Shown here: piece by piece, positions 43,663 to 55,397 of the stretch
How positions within the stretch are numbered: position 1 is the first letter of the stretch
How the letters are laid out: every line of letters begins with the position of its first letter
From: Calophaca sinica
Taxonomy: Eukaryota > Streptophyta > Magnoliopsida > Fabales > Fabaceae
Assembly: GCA_037113605.1 (NCBI GenBank)
Contig: CM073732.1
Coordinates: forward strand, 21,327,831-21,391,830
DNA length: 64,000 bases
Direction of reading: 5' to 3'
Made by a program: the position numbers and the translations under genes
Notes under the pieces: generated by a model
Database searches by the model: none
What the model was told of the DNA's origin: nothing
What the model saw: the letters and a program-made list of their open reading frames with translations, nothing else

Positions 43663-46600
43663 ATGGCTTCCAGGATTACACATTTAACTAACATTGTGCC
43701 CGGTAAGATTGATTGGAGAGTCAAGGTTCGTGTGATTCGTCTTTGGTTCCTTCCAGAGTTTAGGAATCCAACTGATACAATGAGTATTGAAATGATATGG
43801 CTTGATGCACAGGTATGACGTTTTAGAAATACATCTAATCGAAGATATTCTTATGCTGTACATGTATAAAACTAAAGTGAATATATTGTAAAAAAATTGA
43901 TTGACTGGTATATAGGGTGGTAAAATTCATGCCTCAGTCAAGAAAGCTTTGCTCCCAAAGTTTAGGAATAATTTGGAGGAGGGTGGTACTTATATTTTCC
44001 AAAATTTGTTAGTGGGTCAGAATGATCCAAAATTCAAGAGCACAAGACATAAATTTAAACTCACTTTCATTGGTACCACGTCCTGCGAAAAAATGGTTGA
44101 TGATTCCATTCCTATCAATCATTTTGACTTTGTTCCCTTCAATGATATCCTTCAGGAAACAAAAGAAGACAAGTTGCTTGGTGAGAGTAGATTCAAATTA
44201 TATACTTTACTATAATTTAGTTTTAATTATGTATTTCAAAGGATTTACAATTGTTACAAAAACTGTTTACCCAGATGTCATCGGTCATATCGTCGAGAAA
44301 GACAACATGAAGGAGACTGAGAAAAATGGGACTAGGACTAAACTGATTGACATTGTTCTACAGGATCTCCAGTAAGATATCATGGAGTTTACGATGATAT
44401 AGATTATTTACATTGGAGTATTCAAATAATTGCATCTTAAGTTATCTAATTTGAAGTGTAATCTTAGTGGGGAGACAATACACTGTACTGTGGGCAACAT
44501 ATCTTTGAGGAGATGCAACAATATTTGGACACCCATGAGTCAGATGGTGCAATTATTATGATCTTGCAGTTAGGGAAGTTGAAGAAACATAGTGGTAATG
44601 TAAAACACATATAGTTTTCATTGCTACGTGAGAAAGGTTACTTCGTTTGATGCATACAATACTTAACTTATTCAGGTATTATGGGCATATCAAATTCATT
44701 CTTTGGCACTAGGCTTATCCTCAATGCTGATATTCCTGAAGTTAATGACTATATACACAAGTAAAGAAATGTTTTCCTTTAAACAGCTCCACTTCCATTC
44801 GTTTTACACTTAATGGTTAATCAAATAATTATGTGATGTAAACTTACTGGAATAAACTTATTTGGTGATCGCAGTATGGAGAATTCGGGGACTCAGCTCA
44901 GTCAGGTCGTCAGCCAGATGACTGGCAACACTAACATCACATTACATGAGGATTTCATGCAAACTCCAATTATGACAATTTCAGATTTATATGAAGCGAC
45001 TCAGGTAATTTATAGAATGCTCTGTAGAAGAATTGTTTGCAATTAAATGTCAATAGATAATGAATTATTGGCCAGGATGTTTTACATGAATCTCAGAAAT
45101 GCTTTGGTTCTGTCTATGCTACAATCATTGAGGTTGAATCGGAGAATGGATGGTACTATGATGCATGCTCCAGATGTATGAAACGTGTAAACAAAGTTGG
45201 GAACAAATATTTCTGTGACAAATGCAAAAAGATAGCTACTGCCGTGCCTAGGTAACCCATGCATATTATATATAGCCATGCATATTATATATAGCTTGAT
45301 CTCCACAGGTTGAGGACCAACAGGTTGAGCTTGATCTCGACAGGTGTGAATGGCTGTCGAGATCAAGAGCTTCATGTCAAAGAGCTTGGTCTCGATAGGT
45401 TGAGCTTGACATGAAGCTGTTGATCTCGACAGCCATTCACACTGGCCGAGATCAAGCCTGCCGCTGGTCCTCAACCTGTCGAGATCAAGCTCAAGCTGTT
45501 GGTCCTCAACCTGTCGAGATCAAGCTTCATCTCGACAGGTTGAGCTTGATCTCGACATGTTGAGCTTGACATGAAGCAGTTGATCTCGACAGCTATTCAC
45601 ACCTGGCGAGATCCTGATAAGGCTGTTGGTCCTCAAGCTGTCGAAATCAAGCTTGATCTCGACAGGTTGAGCTTGATCTCGAGCTGTCGAGACCAAGCTC
45701 AACCTGTTGGTCCTCAAGCTGTCGAAATCAAGATTGATCTCGACAGGCTGAGCTTGGTCTCGACAGGTTGAGCTTGACATGAAGCTGTTGATCTCGACAG
45801 CCACTCACACCTGTCGAGATCAAGCTCAAGCTGTTGGTCCTCAACCCGTCGAGATCAAGCTCAAGCTGTTGGTCCTCAACCCGTCGAGATCAAGCTTCAT
45901 CTCGACAGGTTGAGCTTGATCTCGACATGTTGAGCTTGACATGAAGCAGTTGATCTCGACAGCTATTCACACCTGTCGAGATCAAGCTCAGGCTGTTGGT
46001 ACCTTGATGCATATTATATATAGCCACTATAAACTTTGTATCAAATATATGTCAAAGTGTGATATGACACAACTTACTCATGTCTTATGACTACTAAAAC
46101 TGGTATCATATGTGATACCAGTTTCAAACTGCAGGTCAAAGTCATGGATCAGACTGGCTCTGCAACTTTCATTATGTTTGATCGAGCTGTGTCCCAATAT
46201 TTGGACACAACTGCAAAGGAATTAATTCAGTCACACCAAAAGGTTAGTTAGAAATCTCAGTTTGTATTCGCAGTGCGAAACATAATTATAAGAATGAAGA
46301 AAACCAACAAACTGTATTGACAACTTATGGATTCGGCATAATTTGTGGATTCATAGACATCAAATGGTATGGATGTGCCTGCTGTTCTAGAATCATTTGC
46401 CAACAAAGCGGTGTTGTTTAAAGTAGAAGTCAGTGAGGGTAATCTCTATCAAAATTGGCAGACTTATGCAGTAAAAAAAATCACTGCTGACGCTGGAATT
46501 ATCCACCAAGTATTGGGTAACAACCCGGACCAGGTTAATTGCTAAACCATCTCCATATAGTTGAATTGGTTTAATTGAAGCACATGTTCACAAATTGTAA

Positions 46601-47021
46601 TGAAATGCTAGGGACAGGGCGGGAATGTTGTACTAGAGGCTGTTGGCGACGATGTGTCGGTCGATGGTAAACCGGTAAATGTTCATCCCTTCAACCTTAC
46701 TGACATGAAGAAGCTTCCTAATGGAATTTGAACTGCATGTTGGTGTGTGCTGATACTTTTTACTTTTAACTATAATAGTCAGGTGTCGAATGTGGTGATT
46801 CCAACAACAAATTGGATGGAAGCCAAACTGACGTCGATGAGACCCCGAGTAGCAAGACATCAGGAAAGAGACCATCAATTACTGGTGAAGGGTATCCAGT
46901 AATTAATCTTGGTGAGGAACAGGCATCTGCAACAAAAGCACCCAAGGGAAAAAGCGAGAGCCAGGCGGTTGCAACCAAGTCACGTAAGATGGCGCGTGTT
47001 AAAACTGATAAACTTGACTGA
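43663..47021 (+). CDS. RPA1-like single-strand DNA-binding protein of the Helitron
   Basis: A multi-exon gene encoding a replication protein A 70-kDa-like protein. Start ATG at 43663 gives MASRITHLTNIVPGKIDW, then VRVIRLWFLPEF, the first OB fold of Helitron/plant RPA (DUF223 type). Exons 43663-43812, 43916-44180 and from 44275 join in phase. Later exons carry a second OB fold, and the C-terminal zinc domain WYYDACSRCMKRV...YFCDKCKK (about 45151-45240) with four cysteines, which continues after a long intron (45252-46121) at VKVMDQTGSATFIMFDRA. The gene ends with a basic tail (SRKMARVKTDKLD) at TGA 47021. It presumably protects single-stranded DNA during rolling-circle transposition. No stop was found in the exons that I could join; some borders near 44371-44470 are unsettled. 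Confidence 0.75.
45252..46121 (+). other. RPA gene intron carrying a minisatellite array
   Basis: The intron runs from GTAACC at 45252 to a TACCAG acceptor at 46119-46121, and the flanking exons join in phase (ATAVP|SFKLQVKVMD). About 710 of its 870 bases are the inverted-repeat minisatellite. The word ATGCATATTATATATAGC occurs twice just before the array and once just after it (46005-46023). A perfect short palindrome (AACTGGTATCAT and complement) sits at the acceptor. Confidence 0.7.
45296..46005. repeat. Inverted-repeat minisatellite array 1
   Basis: Arranged from a few words, GAGCTTGATCTCGACAGG, TTGAGGACCAACAG, GTGTGAATGGCTGTCGAGATC and GCTTCATGTCAAGCTC, used in both orientations. Units of about 18-60 bp alternate so that long stretches fold back on themselves. 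The same words make up array 2. Open frames in it (for example 45571-45771) are a by-product of the repeat. Confidence 0.9.
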
Positions 47022-48928
47022 AGGCTAGGACTTGATTATGCAAATTTGGTGCTTCATCAGACATAAGAACCATTGGTGTTTAATGGTTAAGTTGAATTAC
47101 TTATTACCCGTTTAGTTTTTGGTGACACGAGTGTTTGTAGGATGCATAGGCCATGCTCGACCTTAATGGTTGCAGGGTTTATGTATACTTAGTTTCCAAG
47201 TCTATGATTATGCCTATTATGGAACTAGCTCCTTAGAGAAGAAGATCTATCAGTGTTTTGTTGGCTCCAAACGGGTTTTAGTTGTGTGGAAGTTTGTATC
47301 CCCAATGTGTCACTTATTTTAGTGTTTCGTAGTTTTTAAGACATAATATAATATATTTGCAATGTTTATATGTGTGACCAATTTAAAGTATCACCACTCC
47401 ACAATTGCTATGCTTAAACTGACAAATCTTGAGATATGGTGGCACAGCCAAAAACATTGGGAACTCATAATATAATAGCAAATAAAAGATCATGAGAAAC
47501 TATTACTGGATATATGAGTGGCTGATATATGTATCCTATACTTACCCATATGGGTTATTAATGTGAATGTTGAAAAGCATGATCCTAAATCACAAAAACA
47601 TGCATATTTTATTTTAAAGACATTGGCTTATGCCAAATACACGAGTGCAACAACACAGAGGTTCCATTCAAAAGTTATAAAACTCAAACATGGGGCAAAT
47701 GACCAATTTGAAGTACAAAATTTGGACCTCATGTATGGCATCGTTGCTACATAACAGCTCCTGTATTGTTTGCAACCCGAAATAGTGAGGAGATCTTATA
47801 ATCTTAATACTAAACTAGAGTAATTGTTGAGATCAAATATACAGATTTGTTGATTTGTATTCACCCAACAAAGATAATATCAATTAATGTCAACAGTAAC
47901 ACACTGGAACTTGCCAACAATGAGGATCTGAAAAAGTAGGTAAATCTATAAGTATCTCTGGTCATTAATATGTTGTCGAAGTTGACACAATGTAATGAAT
48001 CAACATTAGTTGGCAATCAATTTTTAAGATATTACTATTCCTTTTGGCAAGATATCTTTGTGGGTAGGATATGCTTTCCTACTATTGTCTAATTACGTAT
48101 TTAATGCTACTTGGTGCTATTGCCTTATGCGACCCATATAGTTTCCAACTACATGTCGTTAATCTTCTTACCACAAATATATTGGTAAGGTAGTTGCTTC
48201 TCGATATAGTACACCATTCCACTTGAGTGCATGTGCCAGTGGTTATATCACTATCCCTACAATTTGTTGCGTAGACAACTCAAAGCTTTCCCATTTATTA
48301 AAGCAGTAACATATAGTTCTTTGCCTTTGTTTAACATACGCTGGTCCCATTTACATAAAGCCCGTAAATTGCAGTTTACTGGGTCTTTAAGATGCAGAAA
48401 ACCCATACAGTGTAGACATAGGTAATTGTGTTCTCCCGCTTTGTGTCCAATTTCTGTGTGAGGATTATCAAATGCTATCTTTTTATCTTCTTGCAGAGCA
48501 CATTTCAGAAACGTATTGTAGTGCAACAGGGATTTCACCAGGTATAAATTCATTGTGAACGCAAAATAATATCTTTTTCTGTGTGTTAGAACACTTTAAC
48601 TGAGGTACACAAGAAGATTTTTTCGCATTGAATATATAAGCATTGGCTGATACTATATGCTATCATATGATTCTCACATGTGCGGTCACTAATGGGCTAC
48701 CATTAAATCGCAACTTTTGTCTAAGCGATATTATTGGAAACCACTTGAATGTCTTATTCCACAGTAATTATGAAAATGGAATTAGGAGCATATGATACAC
48801 ACAACATATGTATACAGAACGATATTACAGCATAAATCTGTGCATATAACATGGATCATTCGGTTTTCAAAACAATTATGAATACATACAACATGCTTCT
48901 AATTGATTGTAAAATGTGATAGACTTTC
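47022..48928. other. Helitron spacer between RPA and Rep genes
   Basis: AT-rich with no recognised exon. It probably includes the 3' region of the RPA gene and the promoter of the Rep-helicase gene. The open frames at 47518-47754 and 48231-48425 have no known domains. Confidence 0.45.
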
Positions 48929-49087
48929 ATGGACTGTTCAACACGTAAATGTCGTAAAAGGAACCAACTGCCCTCGCATAATGCGCAAAATCAGGAACCA
49001 AATCTTTCAGAACTTATCCCTAATCGAAGCAAGGAAACAAATAAACAAGAAGAAGATATATCTGCTCCTGTGTTCAAAGGTATGTAA
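48929..49087 (+). CDS. Rep-helicase gene, probable first exon
   Basis: About 53 codons from ATG 48929 to a GTATGT donor, rich in Lys, Arg, Asn and Gln, ending EDISAPVFK. The frame is too short to stand out by length. It is accepted because it precedes in order and strand, and because Helitron Rep proteins often have such a basic leader. Confidence 0.45.
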   Translation: MDCSTRKCRKRNQLPSHNAQNQEPNLSELIPNRSKETNKQEEDISAPVFKGM

Positions 49088-49399
49088 AAAATAATCTGAT
49101 TATCCCCCTATTATTATTTCTGTATACAGAGCTATCTTACTTAAACCCACTATTCATACAAAACTAAAATAATTCAGGGAAGGTAATGCGGGGGGACCAT
49201 GTCATTGGTTCTATTATTTGAGATCAACACAACCGATTCCACTCTAATGAAGATTTTAGTGAAAGCAATATATTGACTGATATTACCAACGGCATTTAAT
49301 TGAATATAGTCCTCACAGTTGAATTTACTGATATACTAGGTTATGTAGTTAATACTATTACGCTATGTATAACCTTAAATAATTTGATTTTACTGTAGT

Positions 49400-49577
49400 A
49401 TACAAAGAGTCGCTTTCAAACACTGTGCACAAGAACAATTTGTTACCTCCGCTACCAAGGATCGCCTGGAAAGTTTGTTCTAAGAGCAAACACACACACT
49501 TCCCCATCCCCTGATAAGGTAGATGGTACTAACTGTGACAAGGTTCCTGGATATACAAATAAGAATATATCATCAGG
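49400..49577 (+). CDS. Rep-helicase gene, probable second exon
   Basis: From an acceptor-like word near 49398-49408 the frame gives RFQTLCTRTICYLRYQGSPG and ends VPGYTNKNISS at a GTATGG donor. No known domain; it fits the variable N-terminal part of Helitron Rep proteins. Confidence 0.35.
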
Positions 49578-49889
49578 TATGGTTGCTTAATATTAAAGGT
49601 TTACATATACTATAATTTTTTCGTATGGTTTGGATGACATCATTCATGTGCTGTAATGAATAGCTATACAGACATATATTTTCAGGGTCTTTGGAAAGTA
49701 ATTATAGTAATATGCAATGTTGTTATATGTTTATAGTTCCAGTCATCAACTTAGAAGAAGAAGGTGATTACAATCTATTTCAGTCGAATAATGTCAATGA
49801 TCGTCGTCACCATTGCCGTATAACTGAATCCACAACTGTATTTGACAAAGTCGGGACACAGTTCAGTATGCATGTTGTTGGAGGCACGC

Positions 49890-50225
49890 CATTATCTGGT
49901 ATTACCAACGGTGAGGATTTGTCCATAACGTTCAAATTGTGAATTACTGACGGTGTCATGTAACCAAAGTTCTTTCTGTGATCATGACTTTCAGTAAACA
50001 ACTCCAAACCTATGGTCAACTCACAAGTAGAAGATTCAGATTTATTGGACAAATACGGGATACACAACAGTGTACATGCTGTTCAAAGAACACCATTATC
50101 TGATATTACCAACGGTGAGGATTTGTCCACAAGTTTTGATTTGTTTATTACTGACGATGCCATGTAACAAAATTCAGTGTGACCATTAATTTCAGTAACC
50201 AACTCCAAACCGGCGATCAACAAAC
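49890..50225 (+). repeat. Tandemly duplicated Rep exon-intron block
   Basis: The sequence from about 49893 to 50025 (TTATCTGGTATTACCAACGG onward) recurs in diverged form at about 50095-50226, period close to 202 bp. Both copies contain the coding word ITNGEDLS, an intron, and the acceptor TTTCAGTAA followed by NNSKP-type sequence. The gene has thus lengthened by internal exon duplication. Confidence 0.7.
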
Positions 50226-50318
50226 CAGGAGAAACATCAAATCAAAGCATTCAAATAAACTTGGAACATAATGAACCCGAACGTCCAGCGTCTCCTCATG
50301 TTGGTATGCCCTTTATCA

Positions 50319-50319
<1 letters not shown>

Positions 50320-50350
<31 letters not shown>
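50320..50350. repeat. (CA)n microsatellite
   Basis: About 15 perfect CA units, followed by a short TA run, in an intron of the Rep-helicase gene. Confidence 0.95.
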
Positions 50351-50357
<7 letters not shown>

Positions 50358-50567
50358 ATGTACGAAACGAAATTCTCTTGGTATATTAAAAGTACAATTA
50401 TTTGACTAATGGAACAGACGAATCAGACGACATAAATGACACTAATCAAATAGTCCAACACCTTCAATGTCCTGATGCTTCAAGCCATGGTAAAGCAATT
50501 TGCAATGTCTTTGTAAACACTACCGTATTGTATAGATTATTTAAAACATATTCATCGTATTGTCATC

Positions 50568-51064
50568 ATGGTTAAACAAAGAAAACAAATGTTTGATGAC
50601 CATGTCTTTTACATAGGTAACTCCCAATACTGGGATAATGGTGAACCAACATTTATTTGCAATCATTGTGGTGCAATGATGTGGTTTGAAGAAAGAACTC
50701 TAAAGCATTACAAACCAAAGATTCCAAAGTTTGCTCTCTGTTGTAGTCAGGGACGAGTTGTACTACACAATTACAAGAGACCTCCTCAACAACTTTATAA
50801 CTTATTCCACGGCAATGATAAAAAAAGCAAGTACTTCAGGGATAACATTAGGTCCTTCAATAGTATGTTTGCATTCACCTCTATGGGTGGCAAGGTAACT
50901 AAGTCGATAAACAATGGTAATGCGCCACCAATGTATGTACTTCAGGGTGAGAATTATCACCATATAGGAAGTTTACTGCCCCTCCCAGGAAATCAACCTA
51001 AGTTTGCTCAGTTATATATCTATGACACAGAAAATGAGATAAAGAACAGACTTTCTGTTGTCAG
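50568..51064 (+). CDS. Rep-helicase exon: N-terminal zinc region
   Basis: Contains YWDNGEPTFICNHCGAMMWF (CxxC), FALCCSQGRVVL, the block SMFAFTSMGGKV and HHIGSLLPLPGNQPKFAQLY, all highly conserved at the start of plant Helitron Rep proteins. It ends at the donor G|GTGATT (intron 51065-51201), and joins in phase to RMEDNEAS. Confidence 0.85.
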
Positions 51065-51201
51065 GTGATTTTCTATGATTACTCACTATATGTATTATAT
51101 AGTGCTTGCCTTTTCATACTTAGTACTAATATCATTATAATTATTGGAACTGCAACACAGACTTATCTTTGTAACTTTTTTTTTGGTTTCACGAAAAACA
51201 G

Positions 51202-52124
51202 GATGGAAGACAATGAAGCCTCATTTAAAGCAACAATTGTTAATGAGATAAAGCATACTCTTGATAATTGTAATCCATATGCCAAAATTTATAGAGTGAT
51301 CAGAGAAAGACTTAAGGAGAATGATGCTCTAAACTTGAAGTTGCGTATATTAAGCAAGAGAGGTCGTGATGGTAGAATGTACAATGTGCCGCATGCATCA
51401 GAGGTGGCGGCATTAATTATTGGGGATTTTGATGCAGCTGATGTTGAAAGAGATATTATTGTGGAGACTCATTCTGGATTACTAAAACGTATTTCAGTAA
51501 CGGAACCCTCCTACTTACCATTACAATATCCACTTCTCTTTCCTCGAGGTGAAGATGGATATAAGGATGACATTAGTTACAGTGATTCAAGTGGTAAAAA
51601 AATAAAAAGACAAAAAGTGACACTCAGGGAGTGGTTTGCATATAGGTTCCAGTAACGACAAGATGAGCATTCAACTTTGCTGTATGGGAGGCGCCTATTT
51701 CAGCAATTGCTGGTAGATGCTTATAGTACAATAGAATCTGCTAGGTTGATGTGGGTTAGAACACATCAAAAACAATTAAGAGCTGAAATGTACAAGGGTT
51801 TGACAGAGGCAATTCTTAGAGGTGAAACTAATCCATCAACAGCCGGCAGAAGAATCATATTGCCATCAACTTTTCTAGGAGGAGCACGCTATATGTTTCA
51901 AAACTACCAGGATGCTATGGCGATCTGTGGTTGGGCTGGGTATCCTGACTTATTCATTACTTTCACATGTAATCATAAGTGGCCAGAAATACGTGGATTC
52001 TTGACCAAGTATGGACTAAAGTCAGAAGATAGACCTGATTTGGTGTGTAGACTATTCAAAATAAAGCTTGATAAATTGATTAAGGAGATTAAGGAAGGTG
52101 ATATTTTTGGCAGAGTTAAAGCAG
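51202..52124 (+). pseudogene. Rep-helicase exon: Helitron_like_N domain
   Basis: Conserved features include RIRGRDG-like (SKRGRDGRMYNVPHASEVAA), SYLPLQYPLLFPRGEDGY, REWFAYRFQ, then after the stop GRRLFQQLLVDAYSTIESAR, TFLGGARYMFQNYQDAMAIC and PDLFITFTCNHKWPEI. The TAA at 51653-51655 is the only stop, in a position where relatives have a charged or amide residue. The exon ends at the donor GCAG|GTAATC. Confidence 0.85.
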
Positions 52125-52238
52125 GTAATCTTCTGACTTAAGTTATATTTTTATTGGTTTGCACAATAACTTACAGTAATCATCGCACCATTTAATTATC
52201 TCTTTTCTTCTTAAAATATTTGTTTTCCAATTTTGTAG

Positions 52239-53451
52239 TCATCTACACTATTGAGTTTCAAAAGCGTGGATTACCACATGCTCACATATTGGTCTTCTTG
52301 CATGCTGATTCTCGGTACGTACATCCTAATGATATAGACAAGATAATTTCTGCTGAGATCCCTGCATGCAGATAGTGATCCTGAGCTATTTGAAATAGTA
52401 TCTTCTCTTATGATCCATGGTCCATGCGGCAATCAAAATAAAAGATCACCATGCATGCAAAATGGAAGATGTACAAAGTATTTCCCTAAAAAGTTTGTTG
52501 AACAAACAACTGTTGATGCCGATGGATATCCAGTTTATAAAAGAAGTGACAATGGGGTTTCCATTCAGAAGGGGAATTGTTTTGTGGATAACAGATTTGT
52601 TGTCCCTTACAATCGATATCTCCTGTTAAAATTCAATGCTCATATCAATGTTGAGTGGTGTAATCAGTCTCGATCCATCAAGTATCTTTTTAAGTATGTG
52701 AACAAAGGCCATGATCGAGTTACTGCAACTTTCTATAGTGGTGCTGAAAAGGAAAAAGATGATGTTGATGAAATAAAGATGTATTATGATTGTAGATATT
52801 TGTCATCATGTGAGGCCGCTTGGCGAATATTTAGTTTTGACATAATCTACAGACAACCATCAGTTGAAAGGTTAACATTTCATTTGCCTGATGAGCAAAA
52901 TGTTATTTTTGAAGATGATGATTCTATTGATATGGTTGTCAACAAAGCACACCTTGCCAAGAGTAAGTTTCTTGCTTGGATGGATGCAAATAAAAAATAT
53001 CCAGGAGCCAAACGACTAGCTTATAATCAATTTCCATTGATGTTTGTTTGGGATGATGGTAAGCGAGAATGGACTCTACATCAAAGAGGTATTTGTATCG
53101 GAAGACTTCATTTCGTTCCTCCTGGAACTGGTGAGTTATATTACTTGAGAACTTTACTTAATTATGTCAAGGGACCAGAAAGTTATGCGGATATTAGAAC
53201 GGTAAACAATGTTGTCTACCCAACATTTAAGGATGCTTGCTATGCAATGGGTTTGTTAGATGACGACAAAGAGTATATAGATGCCATTATAGAGTCAAGC
53301 CAATGGGGAACAAGAAGTTATTTACGGAGAATTTTCGCAACTTTATTGCTGTCCAACCAGTTATCTAGGCCAGAATTTGTTTGGACCAATACATGGGAAT
53401 ATCTAAGTGATGATATCTTGCATACCCAACGTGCTTTACTTCAATTCCCAG
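52239..53451 (+). pseudogene. Rep-helicase exon: HUH nuclease core
   Basis: IYTIEFQKRGLPHAHILVFL holds the HUH metal-binding motif, followed by a frame change near 52368 and then DPELFEIVSSLMIHGPCG and CMQNGRCTKYFPKKF. The catalytic pair of tyrosines lies in KYLFKYVNKGHDR (codons 52683-52685 and 52695-52697). The exon ends LLQFP at G|GTATTA and joins in phase to DLVLSQEEL after a 134-bp intron. Apart from the one shift, all active-site residues are kept. Confidence 0.85.
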
Positions 53452-53585
53452 GTATTATTATGTATTTCGGTTAATGCTATAACCCTTAATCTTAAGTTCA
53501 TCCACGCGATTGAAGCCAAGTTAATATTCTTTCTATTATCGGTTTGTGTTTTCTAAATATATTAATATATTGATCAACATGGCAG

Positions 53586-55246
53586 ATCTGGTATTGTCTC
53601 AAGAAGAGCTCAAAAGCTTTGCTTTGGCTGATATAGAATCATTATTACAAAGAAATAATAAGAGTTTGAGTGATTTCCATACAATGCCACAACCAGACAT
53701 GTCATTCATCTGTCAGCGACATAATAGACTCATTTATGATGAGTTAAATTATGATAGGGTATCTTTGGCACAAGAACATGTTGAATTAATGACAACCATG
53801 ACTTCAGAGCAAAAAACAATATATGACAAAATCATGAAACGAGTTGCTCTTCAACAACATGGATTATTTTTTCTTTATGGTTATGGTGGAACAGGGAAGA
53901 CTTATATATGGAGAGCTTTGTCAGCGGCATTGAGATCAGAAGGATATATTGTGTTAACAGTGGCATCAAGTGGAATAGCCGCTTTGTTGATCCCTGGAGG
54001 ACGAACCGCACATTCAAGGTTTGCAATACCTATAAATGTCGATGAAGACTCTACATGCAATATAAAGCAAGGAAGTGAATTAGCAGAGTTGATAATTAAG
54101 ACAAAGCTCATCATTTGGGATGAAGCACCAATGACCCATAAGCATTGTTTTGAAGCAGTTGATAAAACACCAAGAGATGTAATGCGATTTACTGATGAGA
54201 GGAATCTAAATCTTCCTTTCGGTGGTAAGGTTGTTGTTTTGGGCGGAGATTTCCGACAGATACTCCCAGTTATTCCAAAAGGTACTAGACAAGAAGTTGT
54301 TCATGCTACCATAAACTCATCATATCTGTGGAATTTCTGCGAGGTGCTGACACTCAGTACTAATATGAGACTACTACATGGGAGCTCAGAGATTGATGCC
54401 AAAGAAACAAAGGAATTTTCCGACTGGGTTTTGGGAATTGGTGATGGAACTGTTGGACAAAGCGATGATACAGACATAATAGTTAAGATACCAGATGACC
54501 TGCTCATAAAGTCCACAGGCGACGCTCTCAGCACAATTGTTGCTGCAACATATCCATCATTCTTACAGAATATGATAGATGCTTCGTTCTTTCAAGATAG
54601 GGCAATATTGGCACCAAGGAATGACACTGTTGACATGATAAATAACCACATTTTGTCATTGATTCCTGGTGAAGAGAAGACATTTTTCAGTTTGGATACT
54701 CCTTACTCGGTAAACTCAGATACTGAGAGCCCTGACAATGTACACACTCCAGAGTTTCTAAACACAATCAACGCTTCTGGCCTACCTAATCACATTCTCA
54801 GACTGAAAGTTGGAGTCCCTGTAATGTTATTGAGAAATATAGATCAATCGGCAGGATTGTGTAATGGCACCCGACTAATCATTACCAGAATGGGAAAATA
54901 TATCATCGAAGCCAAGGTCATATCGGGAAGCAATATTGGTGACAGAGTTTATATTCCCAGGTTGTCACTCATACCTTCAGATGTCAGAATACCCTTCAAA
55001 TTTCAAAGAAGACAGTTTCCCATCACAACTTCATTTGTAATGACTATTAATAAAAGTCAGGGGCAATCTTTAAAGCACGTTGGGGTATACCTTCCACAAC
55101 CTGTCTTCTCACATGGACAACTATATGTCGCCATTTCGAGAGTTACATCAAGGAAAGGTTTGAAAATTATGGTCACAGAGGATGAAGGTACTGACCCAAA
55201 CCAAACGTCAAATGTGGTATACAAAGAAGTCTTTCAAAATCTGTAA
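53586..55246 (+). CDS. PIF1-type helicase domain of the Helitron
   Basis: An open exon of about 550 codons. Walker A is GYGGTGKTYIW (about 53879-53911), Walker B LIIWDEAPM (about 54107-54133), then GGDFRQILPVIPKG (motif III region), LKVGVPVMLLRNIDQSAGLC, and at the C-terminus TINKSQGQSLKHVG and HGQLYVAISRVTS (motifs V and VI). This is a complete SF1B PIF1-like helicase that would unwind DNA during rolling-circle transposition. It is part of the Rep gene and not separately started; a stray ATG at 53546 lies in the preceding intron. The stop TAA is at 55244-55246. Confidence 0.9.
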
Positions 55247-55397
55247 CACATAAGGTTGGATAATTGAAGTTGTTGTTTGTTTGCTTAACCTCACTTTAGG
55301 TTTCTAACAGTTAATACTCTATTTTTATAGTGGTTCAAATGCATATATCACTAATCACAACTACAAACAAAAGTACCACATATATTTACTTTGATGT

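Larger units (their letters stand above)
48929..55246 (+). pseudogene. Helitron Rep-helicase gene (broken)
   Basis: A single gene over at least seven exons encodes the fused rolling-circle initiator and helicase. ATG at 48929 gives a basic N-terminus (MDCSTRKCRKRNQLPSHNAQ). Exons at 50568-51064, 51202-52124, 52239-53451 and 53586-55246 join in phase with GT-AG introns. Rep features: the N-terminal CCHH-like zinc region (CNHCGAMMW), FAFTSMGGKV and FAQLYIYDTENEI blocks, the HUH motif LPHAHI (52271-52288) and the paired tyrosines of KYLFKYVNKG (52680-52709). Two lesions break it: a TAA at 51653-51655 in place of a glutamine-type codon, and a frame change near 52368 just after the HUH motif. The helicase part is intact. 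Confidence 0.85.

Noticed and set aside
45520..45804. Open frame on the minus strand opposite the RPA gene
   Set aside because: It falls wholly inside minisatellite array 1 within an intron.
53546..53585. Independent start for the helicase at 53546
   Set aside because: The ATG lies in the intron 53452-53585; splicing joins Rep to the helicase in phase, as in other Helitrons.
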